In this document: positions 51,567 through 61,164 of the stretch, piece by piece
Layout: each line of letters opens with the position of its first letter
Position numbering within the stretch: position 1 is the stretch's first letter
Origin: Bradyrhizobium sp. 199
GTDB lineage: Bacteria > Pseudomonadota > Alphaproteobacteria > Rhizobiales > Xanthobacteraceae
DNA length: 64,000 nt
Assembly: GCF_023073355.1 (NCBI RefSeq)
Contig: NZ_JADPJI010000002.1
Location: 434,001 to 498,000 of the forward strand
Direction of reading: 5' to 3'
Notes under the pieces: generated by a model
The model's database searches: none
Seen by the model: only the letters and a program-made list of their open reading frames with translations
What the model was told of the DNA's origin: nothing
Translations under genes and position numbers: made by a program

Positions 51567-52169
51567 ATGGGCGCTGTTGCAGGTCCCGAAATCGAACGGC
51601 TGGTCCAGCTGCTCGCACGGTTGCCGGGTCTCGGTCCGCGATCGGCGCGGCGCGCGGCGCTGCACCTGATCAAGAAGCGCGAAGCGCTGATGATGCCGTT
51701 GTCCTCGGCCATGCAGGTCGCGCTCGACAAGGTCGAGGTCTGCAAGAGCTGCGGCAACATCGACACGCAAAATCCCTGCACCGTATGCACCGATCCGAAG
51801 CGCGACCCGACCATCATCGTCGTCGTCGCCGACGTCGCCGATCTCTGGGCGCTGGAGCGGGCCAATGCCACGCAGGGGCGCTATCACGTGCTGGGCGCGA
51901 CATTGTCGCCGCTCGACGGCGTCGGCCCGCAGGATCTGACCATTGACGCGCTGGTGGCGCGTGCCCATGATTCGCAGGTGCACGAAATCATTCTGGCGCT
52001 GAATGCGACGGTGGACGGCCAGACCACCGCGCACTACATCACCGACCTGCTTCAGGACGCCAATGTGAAGGTGACGCGGCTTGCCCACGGGGTTCCCGTC
52101 GGCGGCGAGCTTGATTATCTCGATGAAGGTACGCTATCGGCAGCGATGCGGCAGCGGACCCTGTTCTAG
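51567..52169 (+). CDS. recR: recombination protein RecR
   Basis: 200 residues; works with RecF/RecO to load RecA at gaps. It has the N-terminal helix-hairpin-helix [20 protein letters not shown], the zinc finger [16 protein letters not shown] with four cysteines, and the Toprim domain [16 protein letters not shown] with downstream [21 protein letters not shown] 51567 is one base after the ebfC stop; an earlier in-frame start overlaps ebfC and is rejected. Confidence 0.97.
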   Translation: MGAVAGPEIERLVQLLARLPGLGPRSARRAALHLIKKREALMMPLSSAMQVALDKVEVCKSCGNIDTQNPCTVCTDPKRDPTIIVVVADVADLWALERANATQGRYHVLGATLSPLDGVGPQDLTIDALVARAHDSQVHEIILALNATVDGQTTAHYITDLLQDANVKVTRLAHGVPVGGELDYLDEGTLSAAMRQRTLF

Positions 52170-52198
52170 CAATCCCAAGATCTCACGGAACGGACGAC

Positions 52199-52636
52199 AT
52201 GACGAAACTTTTCGCCACACGATTAGCTTTGCTCGCGACAATGGCGATGCTGGCGAGCCCTGCCATCTCCGCGCAGCAGGGCGACGAAGCGGCGCCGCCG
52301 TCCAAGCCCGGCAAGCCGATCAACACCGGCGACGTGCTGTCGGGCGAGTTGAACGCGATGAAGGTGCGCGACGTCAAAAAGGCGGGCAAGCGGATCGCGA
52401 TGTACCAGATCACCTCCGAGCCGCGCCGCCTGCCGGCGCCGAACGGACTGTGCAATCTCGAGACCGGGCCCGAGACGTTCCAGCTGGTCCTCTCCAGCGA
52501 CGCGCAGGCCACGCAGTTGAAATCGTTCGTCGGCAAGGAGATCTCGGTCAAAGTCGACGAGATCGCCTGCGCCAGCGATCCCGGCCAGATGAGCGAAGCC
52601 GTGATCACGAAGTGGAGCTTGATCAAGAAGCAGTAG
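52199..52636 (+). CDS. exported hypothetical protein
   Basis: 145 residues with a signal peptide (MTKLFATRLALLATMAMLASPAISA). The mature protein is about 120 residues, with two cysteines (LCNLETG, IACASDPG) that could form a disulfide and a repeated beta-rich pattern. Function unknown. It begins 29 bases after recR on the same strand and may be read through from the dnaX operon. No near relative recognised. Confidence 0.75.
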   Translation: MTKLFATRLALLATMAMLASPAISAQQGDEAAPPSKPGKPINTGDVLSGELNAMKVRDVKKAGKRIAMYQITSEPRRLPAPNGLCNLETGPETFQLVLSSDAQATQLKSFVGKEISVKVDEIACASDPGQMSEAVITKWSLIKKQ

Positions 52637-52662
52637 GGGGACACGCGCGCCACCCTCTCTGT

Positions 52663-52750
52663 CGTCATTGCGAGGAGCACTTTGCGACGAAGCAATCCAG
52701 ACTGTCACCGCGGCGGCAGTCTGGATTGCTTCGCTTCGCTCGCAATGACG
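52663..52750. repeat. CGTCATTGCGAGG inverted repeat between convergent genes
   Basis: Left arm CGTCATTGCGAGG...AAGCAATCCAGACTG, right arm CAGTCTGGATTGCTTCG...CGCAATGACG, with the stem apex CACCGCGGCGG. Lies between the exported protein gene and ampG, which converge. Same family as 20497-20584. Confidence 0.88.
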
Positions 52751-52767
52751 AAATTGAGAGAGTCGTC

Positions 52768-54132
52768 CTACACCCTCACCGGCCCCAGCGCCTCGAAATG
52801 CCCACGCCTCTGCAAGTACGTCAGCAACACCAGGCTCGGGATCGCCACCAGCACGCAGATCACGAAGAACAGCGGCCAGCCGGTGGTATCAGCCACGAAG
52901 CCGGCACTCGATGAGAGATAGGTCCGCCCAACCGCCGCGAGCGCAGTGAGCAGCGCATATTGTGTCGCCGTGTGCAGCGGGTTCTGGCACAGCGCCGAGA
53001 GATAGGCGACGAAGATCACGGTGCCGATGGCGCTGGTGAAGTTTTCGGCACAGATGGCGAGGGCCAAGGCCCATTGATTGGTGCCGACCACTGCCAGCCA
53101 GGAAAAGGTCAGGTTGGCCAGCGCCTGCACCACGCCGCCGATCCAGAGCGATGTTGCCAGCGGATAACGCCGCGCCAGGAAACCGCCGGCAAATCCGCCG
53201 ATCAGCGTCGCAGCCAAGCCGACGCCCTTCACGATAGCCGCATAGTCATTGCGGGAGAAGCCGAGGTCGATCACGAACGGCGCGGTCATCGTGCCTGAGA
53301 AGGCGTCGGTGAACTTGAACAGGACCACGAAGGCAAGCGCGGCAGCTGCGTCCTTCCGTGACAGGAATTCCGAGAATGCGCCGACCGCCGCGCGCAGCAC
53401 GCGCGCGAATGCGGTCTCTGTTTTCGTCGCAGCTTCGGCCAGGACCGATTGCCCGGGCTCGGTCGCGGCCAGCGCGGTGATCGTGCCGATCAGCACCATC
53501 GCAGCCATCACAACGTAGCCCCACATCCAGGCCGAGGTGCGGGTGATGCCCGTGCTCTCGAAACCCGAGACGATGAACAGTGCGCCCGCGGTCGAGACCA
53601 GCATGCCGATCCGATAGGCCGCGACGTAAGCGGCCATGCCGGCAGCCTGCTCGCTTTCAGGCAGGCTCTCGACGCGGAAGGCGTCGACCACGATGTCCTG
53701 CGTCGACGACATCGTCGCCACCAGCAGCGCGCCGAGCGCGACATAGAACGGCGATCGCGCCGGGTCGGTCATCGCCAGCAGCAGGATGGCGACGATCAGC
53801 AGCAATTGCGAGAACAGCAGCCAGCCGCGCCGTCGCCCGAACGCGCGCGTGAACAGCGGCACGTGCAGCGCATCCACCAGCGGCGCCCACAGGAATTTCA
53901 GCGTGTAGGGCGTGCCGACCAGTGCAAAGAGTCCGATAGTCTTGAGATCGACCCCGGCCTCGCGCATCCACACCAGCAGCGTCGAGCCCGACAGCGCCAG
54001 CGGCAGGCCGGAGGAGAAGCCGAGGAACAGCACGATCAGCACCCGCGGCTGCAGGTAAACGGCTAAGCCGTCGCGCCAGGTGGTCGCAGGAGCGGAAGTC
54101 GCGGCAGGGGAGGTCGCGTCGGGTGCGGTCAT
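52768..54132 (-). CDS. AmpG-family muropeptide MFS transporter
   Basis: 454-residue inner-membrane permease that imports anhydro-muropeptides from the periplasm for cell-wall recycling. About fourteen hydrophobic segments; typical are LFLGFSSGLPLALSGSTLLVWMREAGVD, FALVGTPYTLKFLWAPLVDAL, and QDIVVDAFRVESL. The family identification rests on this N-terminal block. Its start is ATG 54132. Confidence 0.92.
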   Translation of the reverse strand: MTAPDATSPAATSAPATTWRDGLAVYLQPRVLIVLFLGFSSGLPLALSGSTLLVWMREAGVDLKTIGLFALVGTPYTLKFLWAPLVDALHVPLFTRAFGRRRGWLLFSQLLLIVAILLLAMTDPARSPFYVALGALLVATMSSTQDIVVDAFRVESLPESEQAAGMAAYVAAYRIGMLVSTAGALFIVSGFESTGITRTSAWMWGYVVMAAMVLIGTITALAATEPGQSVLAEAATKTETAFARVLRAAVGAFSEFLSRKDAAAALAFVVLFKFTDAFSGTMTAPFVIDLGFSRNDYAAIVKGVGLAATLIGGFAGGFLARRYPLATSLWIGGVVQALANLTFSWLAVVGTNQWALALAICAENFTSAIGTVIFVAYLSALCQNPLHTATQYALLTALAAVGRTYLSSSAGFVADTTGWPLFFVICVLVAIPSLVLLTYLQRRGHFEALGPVRV

Positions 54133-54179
54133 GGGGAGGTGTTAGCAGATTCTGGGGGCGGTGCCTCTGCTCCAGAACT

Positions 54180-54303
54180 CGTCATGCCCGGGCTTGTCCC
54201 GCCTGCGCGGCCGAAGCCGCTTCGGCGAGGCGAAGGCCCGGGCATCCACGTTCTTGGTGCGGCTGAAGGACCGTGGATGGCCGGGACAAGTCCGGCCATG
54301 ACG
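54180..54303. repeat. GTCATGCCCGGGCTTGTCCC repeat; carries a 70-bp unit repeated at 58 kb
   Basis: Downstream of rmuC. Bases 54181-54250 are an exact inverse of 58162-58231. Contains GGCCGAAGCCGCTTCGGCG, itself a hairpin. The right end, GGACAAGTCCGGCCATGACG, closes the palindrome of the general family. Confidence 0.92.
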
Positions 54304-54310
54304 ACTGAAC

Positions 54311-55510
54311 TTACTCCCCGGCCCGGAGTTTCCGCGGGAACAGCTCGGCAGCGCCGGTCGCCACGAGATGCGGGCCTTCGGGCGCATCTGCCTTGCTGAA
54401 ATCCAGCTCCTCGATTCGTCCGGCGCGCTTTTCGATCTTGTCGGCGGAGATCAGCACCTGCCGCACGTCCTCATTCGCGTCGGCAAAATGTTTCTGCAGC
54501 TTGAGCACGCGGTCGCGCAGGCGCCCCAGATCGTCGCCGAGCTTGATCACCTCGGTGCGGATCTGGTCGGCGGCATCGCGCATGCGCGCGTCCTTCATGA
54601 TCTGCTGCATCACCTGGATCGCGAGCATCAACAGCGAGGGCGACACCAGCACGACGCGGGCGCGATAGGCCTTCTGGATCACGTCGTCGAAGCCGTCGTG
54701 GATCTCCGCGTAGACCGATTCCGACGGCACGAACATCAGCGCCATCTCCTGGGTCTCGCCGGCGACGAGATATTTTTCGGCGATGTCGCTGACATGCTTC
54801 ATCACGTCGCCGCGCAGGCGTTGCGTGGCGACGCGCCGCTCCTCGTCGGTTCGCGCATCGTGCAGCGCGGTCACCGCCTCCAGCGGAAACTTTGCGTCGA
54901 TGCAGAGCGGACGCTGGTCGGGCAGGAACACCACGCAATCGGGCCGCTTGCCGGTCGACAGCGTGAACTGGAACTCGTAGGCGCCCTTTGGAAGTCCGTC
55001 CTGGACGATCGCCTCCATCCGCGCCTGACCGAAAGCGCCGCGCGACTGCTTGTTGGCGAGCACGTCGCGCAAGGTCGTCACCTGCGTGGTGAGGTCGGTG
55101 AGGTTCTTGTGCGCGCTGTCGATGATGCCGAGCCGCTCGTGCAGCGCGCGCAGGCTCTCCATGGTGTTGCGGGTCGAGTGTTCCATGGACTGGCCGACGC
55201 GATGGGTCACCGAATCCAGCCGCTCGTTGACCGCCCGCGCCATCTCGGCTTGGCGGCCGGCCAGCGTCTGGGTCATGGCATCGACCCTTCCAGAGGATTC
55301 GCTCTGCGCGTGCAGCACCTGGCTGAGGCGCTCCTCGAGCTCGTCGGCCCGGATCGCGTGCGCCATGGCGAGTTCCGCCCCGCGCCGCCCGGACCGCGCG
55401 AGGACCAGGGCGATCACCCCCAGCAGGACGAGCACAAGCGCACCAAAGCCGATCAGCGCGTGGATGGTGCGCACCGGCCAGTCGCCGAGCATGAAAATAA
55501 TCTCGTTCAT
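54311..55510 (-). CDS. rmuC: DNA recombination protein RmuC
   Basis: 399 residues. One N-terminal membrane segment (about residues 17-40) is followed by a long coiled-coil region with LEERLSQVLHAQSESSGRVDAM, then the RmuC domain with VQDGLPKGAYEFQFTLSTGKRPDCVVFLPDQRPLCIDAKFPLEA, which carries the putative nuclease residues. Limits inversions at repeats in E. coli. ATG 55510 is chosen over a longer in-frame start at 55597. Divergent from def. Confidence 0.93.
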   Translation of the reverse strand: MNEIIFMLGDWPVRTIHALIGFGALVLVLLGVIALVLARSGRRGAELAMAHAIRADELEERLSQVLHAQSESSGRVDAMTQTLAGRQAEMARAVNERLDSVTHRVGQSMEHSTRNTMESLRALHERLGIIDSAHKNLTDLTTQVTTLRDVLANKQSRGAFGQARMEAIVQDGLPKGAYEFQFTLSTGKRPDCVVFLPDQRPLCIDAKFPLEAVTALHDARTDEERRVATQRLRGDVMKHVSDIAEKYLVAGETQEMALMFVPSESVYAEIHDGFDDVIQKAYRARVVLVSPSLLMLAIQVMQQIMKDARMRDAADQIRTEVIKLGDDLGRLRDRVLKLQKHFADANEDVRQVLISADKIEKRAGRIEELDFSKADAPEGPHLVATGAAELFPRKLRAGE

Positions 55511-55560
55511 GCCCACCGTTCTAACCGATTCGCCGGGGTCCGCGAACGAATAGCGAACGC

Positions 55561-55630
55561 TTATGGTTAACCACTCCCTAATTTTTATGGTTAACAAAGC
55601 GCGAAGTTTTATGGTTAGCGGAGCGTTAAC
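55561..55630. promoter_or_regulatory. three TTATGGTTA(AC) motifs at 24-bp spacing with CtrA-like boxes
   Basis: TTATGGTTAAC starts at 55561 and 55585, and TTATGGTTAG at 55609: exact 24-base period. TTAA-N7-CTAA (55567-55581) and TTAG-N7-TTAAC (55615-55630) resemble the CtrA consensus TTAA-N7-TTAA. The array lies in the divergent gap of rmuC and def and may bind a regulator that controls one or both. Confidence 0.55.
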
Positions 55631-55680
55631 GGGTTCCTGGCCGCATTGACCGGCCGAAGGCAGCGGCTTAAATCGCGGCC

Positions 55681-56205
55681 ATGGCCCTCAGAGAAATCAT
55701 CATCCTGCCCGACAAGCAGTTGCGTCTGGTCTCCAAGCCGATCGAGAAGGTCACGCCGGAGATCCGCAAGCTTGCCGACGACATGTTCGAGACCATGTAC
55801 GATGCGCCTGGCATAGGCCTCGCCGCGATCCAGATCGCGCAGCCGCTGCGGCTGATCACCATGGACCTCGCAAAGCGAGACGAGAACGGCGAGACCACGC
55901 CGCTTCCGCGCGTCTTCATCAACCCCGAAATCATCGCCTCGTCCGAGGAACTGTCGGTCTACGAGGAAGGCTGCCTCTCGATCCCCGAATATTACGAGGA
56001 GGTCGAGCGCCCCGCGAAGGTGCGCGTGCGCTTCACCGATCTCGACGGCAAGGTGCACGAGGAGGATGCCGAAGGCCTCTACGCCACCTGCATCCAGCAT
56101 GAGATCGACCACCTCAACGGCGTGCTGTTCGTCGACTATCTGTCGAAGCTCAAGCGCGACCGCGTCATCAAGAAGTTCGAGAAAGTCGCCAAGCGCGCGG
56201 AGTGA
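55681..56205 (+). CDS. def: peptide deformylase
   Basis: 174-residue metalloenzyme removing the formyl group from nascent proteins. Motifs: GIGLAAIQI (motif 1), EGCLSIPE (motif 2, metal Cys) and QHEIDHLNG (motif 3, the two metal His and catalytic Glu). Followed by fmt, its functional partner, but separated by a long inverted repeat. The ATG at 55681 follows a GCGGCC-rich leader without a clear ribosome site. Confidence 0.97.
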   Translation: MALREIIILPDKQLRLVSKPIEKVTPEIRKLADDMFETMYDAPGIGLAAIQIAQPLRLITMDLAKRDENGETTPLPRVFINPEIIASSEELSVYEEGCLSIPEYYEEVERPAKVRVRFTDLDGKVHEEDAEGLYATCIQHEIDHLNGVLFVDYLSKLKRDRVIKKFEKVAKRAE

Positions 56206-56238
56206 GTTAGGTTTGGTGCTGCTCGCACTCCCCTGCGC

Positions 56239-56392
56239 TCCCTCCCCCCTTGTGGGGGAGGGCGGGGGAGAGGGGTAGCCCAGGCGGAAGTCTATCCATG
56301 ATCTGAATCAAGTGTGTGCCGCGAAAGCTCAACCGAGAGAGCGCGTCGTGTGGCACCCCTCTCCCTAGCCCTCCCCCACAAGGGGGGAGGGA
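56239..56392. repeat. 38-bp inverted repeat with large loop between def and fmt
   Basis: TCCCTCCCCCCTTGTGGGGGA begins the left arm at 56239; its inverse ends at 56392. The two 38-base arms are near-perfect complements, each itself a hairpin (CTCCCCC..GGGGGAG), around a 78-base loop. Could act as a terminator or RNA processing site between def and fmt. Confidence 0.85.
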
Positions 56393-56410
56393 ACGTACCG
56401 AGTGCTTGTC

Positions 56411-57346
56411 ATGCCTCTCCGCCTGATCTTCATGGGCACGCCTGATTTCTCCGTGCCGACGCTGCTCGAGCTGGTCGCGCATGGCCACGAGATCGCAGCC
56501 GTCTACACCCGCGCGCCTAAGCCCGGCGGGCGGCGCGGCCTGCAATTGCAGCCGACCCCGGTCGAGGAGGCCGCGCGAAAGCTCGGCGTGCCCGTGCTGA
56601 CGCCGAAAACGCTGAAGACCGAGGAAGCGGCGCAAGAGTTTCGCGCGTTCGACGCCGATGCCGCCGTCGTCGTCGCCTACGGCATGATCCTGCCGCAGGC
56701 GATCCTCGATGCGCCCAAGCTCGGCTGCTACAATCTGCACGCCTCGCTGCTGCCGCGCTGGCGCGGTGCTGCTCCCATCAACCGCGCAATCATGGCCGGT
56801 GATGCCGAGAGCGGCGTGATGGTGATGAAGATGGATGTCGGTCTCGACACCGGCGACGTCGCGATGGCCGAGCGGCTCGCCATCACCGACAGCATGACCG
56901 CGGCCGATCTGCATGATCGCCTGTCCCGGCTCGGTGCCGACCTGATGGTGCGCGCCATGGCCGCGCTCGCCCGTGGCGGGCTCCAGCTCAAGCAGCAGAG
57001 TGAGGACGGCGTCACCTACGCGGCCAAGATTGACAAGGCCGAGGCGCGGATCGACTGGACGAGGCCGGCGCGCGCGGTGCTCCGCCACATCCATGGCCTG
57101 TCGCCGTTTCCAGGCGCCTGGGCCGAGCTGACAGACGTCAGCGAGAACGCGCGCGTCAAGATCCTGCGCTGCGAGCTGGCGAAGGGCTCGGGCGCACCGG
57201 GCGAGGTGCTCGACGATCAACTCACCATCGCGTGCGGCGAAGGCGCGATCCGCGTCATCGAGCTGCAGCGCGAAGGCAAGGCTCGGATGCAGGCCACCGA
57301 CTTTTTGCGCGGGGTGCCGCTCACGCCGCCAATGCGGCTGGCCTGA
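56411..57346 (+). CDS. fmt: methionyl-tRNA formyltransferase
   Basis: 311 residues; formylates Met-tRNAfMet for initiation. It has the N-terminal [19 protein letters not shown], the catalytic block [24 protein letters not shown], and a C-terminal OB-like domain with the [12 protein letters not shown] motif. ATG 56411 is chosen; a GTG three codons earlier is possible. Its stop overlaps the truA start. Confidence 0.97.
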   Translation: MPLRLIFMGTPDFSVPTLLELVAHGHEIAAVYTRAPKPGGRRGLQLQPTPVEEAARKLGVPVLTPKTLKTEEAAQEFRAFDADAAVVVAYGMILPQAILDAPKLGCYNLHASLLPRWRGAAPINRAIMAGDAESGVMVMKMDVGLDTGDVAMAERLAITDSMTAADLHDRLSRLGADLMVRAMAALARGGLQLKQQSEDGVTYAAKIDKAEARIDWTRPARAVLRHIHGLSPFPGAWAELTDVSENARVKILRCELAKGSGAPGEVLDDQLTIACGEGAIRVIELQREGKARMQATDFLRGVPLTPPMRLA

Positions 57347-58083
57347 TGCCGCGCTACAAGCTCACCATCGAGTATGACGGCGCGCCGTTCTTCGGCTGGC
57401 AGGTACAGGAGACGCTGCCTTCGGTGCAGGGCGCGCTGGAAGCGGCGGTGAAGGCAATGACCGGCGCGGATCTGCGCGTGCATGGCGCGGGCCGCACCGA
57501 TGCCGGTGTCCATGCGCGCGGCCAGGTGGCGCATGTCGATGTCGACAAGCAGTTTCCACCGGGCCGTTTTCGCGACGGGTTGAATGCGCATCTGCGCCCG
57601 CATCCGATCGCGGTGCTAGAGGCCGAGATCGTGCCCGACAGTTTCGAGGCGCGCTTCTCTGCTGTGAAGCGCCATTATCGCTACCGCGTGATCAACACGC
57701 GCGCCAATCTCGCCCTCGACATCGGCCACGCCTGGCGCGTGCCGCGCCGGCTCGATGCCGACGCGATGCATGCGGCAGCGCAACGTCTGCTCGGCAAGCA
57801 CGATTTCACCACCTTCCGCGACACCGAGTGCCAGGCCAGGTCGCCGGAGAAGACGCTCGATCAGCTCGACGTGCTGCGCGACGGCCGCGAGATCACGATC
57901 ATCACCTCGGCGCGCTCCTTCCTGCACAGTCAGGTCCGCTCGATGGTGGGATCGCTGGTCTGGGTCGGCGACGGCCGCTGGACCGCCGACGATCTCTCCG
58001 CAGCGCTTGCTGCGCGCAACCGCGCTGCGTGTGGCATCGTCGCGCCGCCGGACGGGCTGTATCTGATGAAGGTGGATTATTAG
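57346..58083 (+). CDS. truA: tRNA pseudouridine(38-40) synthase
   Basis: 245 residues; makes pseudouridine at tRNA positions 38-40. It has the N-terminal [18 protein letters not shown], the catalytic Asp in [17 protein letters not shown], and [20 protein letters not shown] [17 protein letters not shown] 57346 overlaps the fmt stop (ATGA-type), so it is coupled with fmt. Converges with dapE. Confidence 0.97.
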   Translation: MPRYKLTIEYDGAPFFGWQVQETLPSVQGALEAAVKAMTGADLRVHGAGRTDAGVHARGQVAHVDVDKQFPPGRFRDGLNAHLRPHPIAVLEAEIVPDSFEARFSAVKRHYRYRVINTRANLALDIGHAWRVPRRLDADAMHAAAQRLLGKHDFTTFRDTECQARSPEKTLDQLDVLRDGREITIITSARSFLHSQVRSMVGSLVWVGDGRWTADDLSAALAARNRAACGIVAPPDGLYLMKVDY

Positions 58084-58103
58084 GGCTTGATGCCGCCACA
58101 AGC

Positions 58104-58232
58104 GTTATGGCCGAGCTCGTCCCGGCCATCCAGCATCTTTCTTGTTTGCAGCGGCCAAGTACGTGGATGCCCGGGCCTTCGCCTCGCCGAAGCGGCTTCG
58201 GCCGCGCAGGCGGGACAAGCCCGGGCATGACG
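58104..58232. repeat. GTTATGGCCGAGCTCGTCCCGG repeat; 70-bp inverse of 54.2 kb copy
   Basis: Between the convergent truA and dapE. Bases 58162-58231 repeat 54181-54250 in inverse orientation without a mismatch. Contains the GCCTTCGCCTCGCCGAAGCGG hairpin region. Confidence 0.92.
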
Positions 58233-58258
58233 GCGGAGTGAGTAGCTGGCAGCAGAGC

Positions 58259-59425
58259 CTAGCCAAAATACCTTGCCAAAATCCCGCGATACACCTTCGT
58301 CAGCTTCTCCAGATCCGTCACCGGCACGCGCTCGTCGACCTGGTGCATGGTCTGGCCGACCAGGCCGAACTCGATCACCGGACAATAGCTGGAGATGAAG
58401 CGCGCATCCGAGGTGCCGCCTGACGTCGACAGCTCCGGCTTGCGACCGGTCACCTCCTCGATCGCGGAGACCGCGAGGTCGGTGAACGGGCCGGGCTTGG
58501 TCACGAACACGTTGGAGTTCGAGGGCTCCCAGACGATGCGTGCGCGGATGCGGTTGCCGCAGGCTGTTGTCAGCCGCGTCTCGACCAGCTCGCGCAGGCT
58601 CGCCTGGGTGTGGTTGTCATTGTAGCGGATGTTGAATTTTGCGCGGGCCTCGCCGGGAATGACGTTGCTCGCTTTGTTGCCGACGTCCACTGAAGTAAAT
58701 TCGAGATTGGAAGCCTGGAACTGGGCGCTGCCGTGGTCGAGCGGCTCGTCGGAGATCGCGACGATCAGCCTGGAGATGTCAGGTACCGGATTGGAGGCGC
58801 GGTGCGGATAGGCGACATGGCCCTGCACACCGTCGACATAGAGCGTGCCCGATTGCGAGCCACGGCGGCCGACCTTGATGGTGTCGCCGAGCGTCTCAAC
58901 ATTGGAGGGCTCGCCGAGCACGCAATGATCGAATTTTTCGCCGCGCTCGGCGGCCCATTTCAAGAGCTTGATGGTGCCGTTGATGGAGACGTCTTCCTCG
59001 TCGCCGGTGATCAGGAACGAGATCGAACCTGTTCCATCGGCGCGCGGCTTGCCTTCATTGGCGGCGAGATGCTCCAGCACCGCGGCGACGGAGCAGGCGA
59101 TGCCGCCCTTCATGTCGACCGCGCCGCGGCCGTGCAGGATGCCGTCCTTCACCTCGCCGGAGAACGCGCCGACGCTCCATGCGCTCTCATCGCCTGGCGG
59201 CACCACGTCGGTATGGCCGGCAAAAGTGATGTGCGGTCCCTCGTTGCCGATGCGCGCATAGAGATTGTCGACGTCGGCGGTGCCTTCCTCGCTGAACGTC
59301 ACGCGATGGCAAGTGAAGCCGGCGGCGGAGAGGGCTTTTTCGAGCACCCCGAGCGCACCGGCATCTTCGGGGGTTACCGAGGGGCAGCGGATGAGATCGC
59401 GGGCAATGGAGAGAGCATCGGTCAT
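58259..59425 (-). CDS. dapE: succinyl-diaminopimelate desuccinylase
   Basis: 388-residue M20 metalloenzyme of lysine and peptidoglycan precursor synthesis. Metal and catalytic motifs: [29 protein letters not shown], and [14 protein letters not shown] with the paired acids, and a C-terminal [10 protein letters not shown]. It overlaps the DUF805 gene by four bases. dapD, the enzyme two steps before it (with the aminotransferase dapC between), is 780 bases upstream on the same strand. Confidence 0.97.
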   Translation of the reverse strand: MTDALSIARDLIRCPSVTPEDAGALGVLEKALSAAGFTCHRVTFSEEGTADVDNLYARIGNEGPHITFAGHTDVVPPGDESAWSVGAFSGEVKDGILHGRGAVDMKGGIACSVAAVLEHLAANEGKPRADGTGSISFLITGDEEDVSINGTIKLLKWAAERGEKFDHCVLGEPSNVETLGDTIKVGRRGSQSGTLYVDGVQGHVAYPHRASNPVPDISRLIVAISDEPLDHGSAQFQASNLEFTSVDVGNKASNVIPGEARAKFNIRYNDNHTQASLRELVETRLTTACGNRIRARIVWEPSNSNVFVTKPGPFTDLAVSAIEEVTGRKPELSTSGGTSDARFISSYCPVIEFGLVGQTMHQVDERVPVTDLEKLTKVYRGILARYFG

Positions 59426-60066
59426 GCGTCCCGCTTAACATGCATGCCGCCGGGTGGGCTAGCACGGGGCGGAACAAATTCGATCTCGCGGCTCTGGTCC
59501 CAGCTTTTGGCAGGGGGCACGGCGCAGCCGTCCTCGATGTCGGCGAGCGGATCGGGGCCGAACCTGTTGTCGCCAATACTGCCGGGGATGCAGAACATCT
59601 CGACGAAGCCCCACAGCCACAGGCTGGAAGCGGTTAGGCTGAACGGAAGCATCCAGTTGGAGTCAGGCAGCAGGTCCGAGAACTGGCTGAACAGGCCGGT
59701 TACGAAAAAGAACGGAACGATCCACCAACCGCTCCTGTCCCGATCGTGCAGCCGCTTGATGCCCGTCGCGAGGAAAATCCATGAGAACAGCGCCAGGCCG
59801 GACGACTTCAGGATCAGATCCGTGCGGTCAACGGACGCCAGCGAGTGATAGGCCCGGGGGTCGACCAGCTTGAAGAGGTCGTCGAGGCCGAAGTCAAAAT
59901 CGAGCTTGATGGATAGCTTGGGCGATCCCTCGGCGCTGACGAGGTGGATCAGCTGACCGACCGTTCCCAGCAAGGCTGCCAGCACCGCAACGATCAGCAG
60001 CGCCTGCCACAGCAAAGCGCGGTTGATGCGGCCGTCGAAGCGGAAAAGATACCAGGTCCAATCCAT
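59422..60066 (-). CDS. DUF805 domain membrane protein
   Basis: 214 residues starting [20 protein letters not shown], the DUF805 signature, with about four to five membrane segments and the conserved [12 protein letters not shown] loop. Function unknown. ATG 60066. Overlaps the dapE start by four bases, so it shares its transcript; about 140 bases after dapD. Confidence 0.9.
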   Translation of the reverse strand: MDWTWYLFRFDGRINRALLWQALLIVAVLAALLGTVGQLIHLVSAEGSPKLSIKLDFDFGLDDLFKLVDPRAYHSLASVDRTDLILKSSGLALFSWIFLATGIKRLHDRDRSGWWIVPFFFVTGLFSQFSDLLPDSNWMLPFSLTASSLWLWGFVEMFCIPGSIGDNRFGPDPLADIEDGCAVPPAKSWDQSREIEFVPPRASPPGGMHVKRDA

Positions 60067-60206
60067 CCAAGAGGGCTCCGGACGGTGGAGGCCGCCCGGA
60101 AATTGGTCGCGACGGAGGGAGGGTGGGTTCGATTTAGGGGTGAAATGGTGAATAGCGAATGGCGAACAGGGTGCGGATGCATTCGCCACCCGCCATTCGC
60201 CTGGCA

Positions 60207-61052
60207 TCAATCCCGCAGCAGCTCGTTGATGCTGGTCTTGGACCGCGTGCGCTCGTCGACGCGCTTGACGATGACGGCACAGGCGGTGCTGGGGCCGATC
60301 TGGCCGTTCTTCATCGGCTTGCCGGGCAGCGCGCCGGGCACCACCACCGAATACTCGGGCACTTCGCCCATGAAGACCTCGCCGGTCTCGCGGTCGACGA
60401 TCTTGGTCGAAGCGCCCAGGAACACGCCCATCGCCAGCACCGCGCCCTTGCGCACGATCACGCCTTCGGCGACCTCGCTGCGCGCGCCGATGAAGCAATC
60501 GTCCTCGATGATGACGGGCTCGGCCTGCAGCGGCTCGAGCACGCCGCCGATGCCGGCGCCGCCGGAGATGTGCACGCGCTTGCCGATCTGCGCGCAGGAG
60601 CCGACGGTCGCCCAGGTGTCGACCATGGTGCTCTCATCGACATAGGCGCCGAGATTGACGAAGGACGGCATCAGCACGACGTTCTTGGCGATGAAAGCCG
60701 AGCGGCGAACGATGGAGCCGGGAACGGCCCGGAAACCGGCATCGCGAAAACGGTTCTCGCCCCAGCCTTCGAACTTCGAGGGCACCTTATCCCACCAGGT
60801 CGCCTTGCCGGATCCGCCGGGGATGACACCCATGTCGTTGAGGCGGAACGACAGCAGCACGGCCTTCTTCAGCCACTGGTTGACCTTCCACTTGCCGTCA
60901 GTGCCGCGCTCGGCAACGCGCGCCTCGCCCTTGTCCAGGATCTCCAGCGAATGGTCCACGGCCTCGCGCACCTCGCCCTTGGTCGAGGTCGAAATGCCGT
61001 CACGCGCGTCGAAGGCGCCGTTGATGGTGGATTCGAGGGCTGCAAGGGACAT
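60207..61052 (-). CDS. dapD: 2,3,4,5-tetrahydropyridine-2,6-dicarboxylate N-succinyltransferase
   Basis: 281-residue trimeric enzyme of the succinylase branch of lysine/DAP synthesis. It shows a helical N-domain and then a left-handed beta helix of hexapeptide repeats ([36 protein letters not shown] region at about residue 150-200), ending in a Lys/Arg-rich tail. Start ATG 61052. Confidence 0.97.
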   Translation of the reverse strand: MSLAALESTINGAFDARDGISTSTKGEVREAVDHSLEILDKGEARVAERGTDGKWKVNQWLKKAVLLSFRLNDMGVIPGGSGKATWWDKVPSKFEGWGENRFRDAGFRAVPGSIVRRSAFIAKNVVLMPSFVNLGAYVDESTMVDTWATVGSCAQIGKRVHISGGAGIGGVLEPLQAEPVIIEDDCFIGARSEVAEGVIVRKGAVLAMGVFLGASTKIVDRETGEVFMGEVPEYSVVVPGALPGKPMKNGQIGPSTACAVIVKRVDERTRSKTSINELLRD

Positions 61053-61164
61053 CGGGATTTTCTCTTTCGGAGCAGGAATTTTGATGAATTGGGGCGCTTT
61101 TTCGGGATTCGGGGGGACGGAGTCAAGGCATACTCCGCCGTCGTCCCGGCTCCCGGGCTACGGC

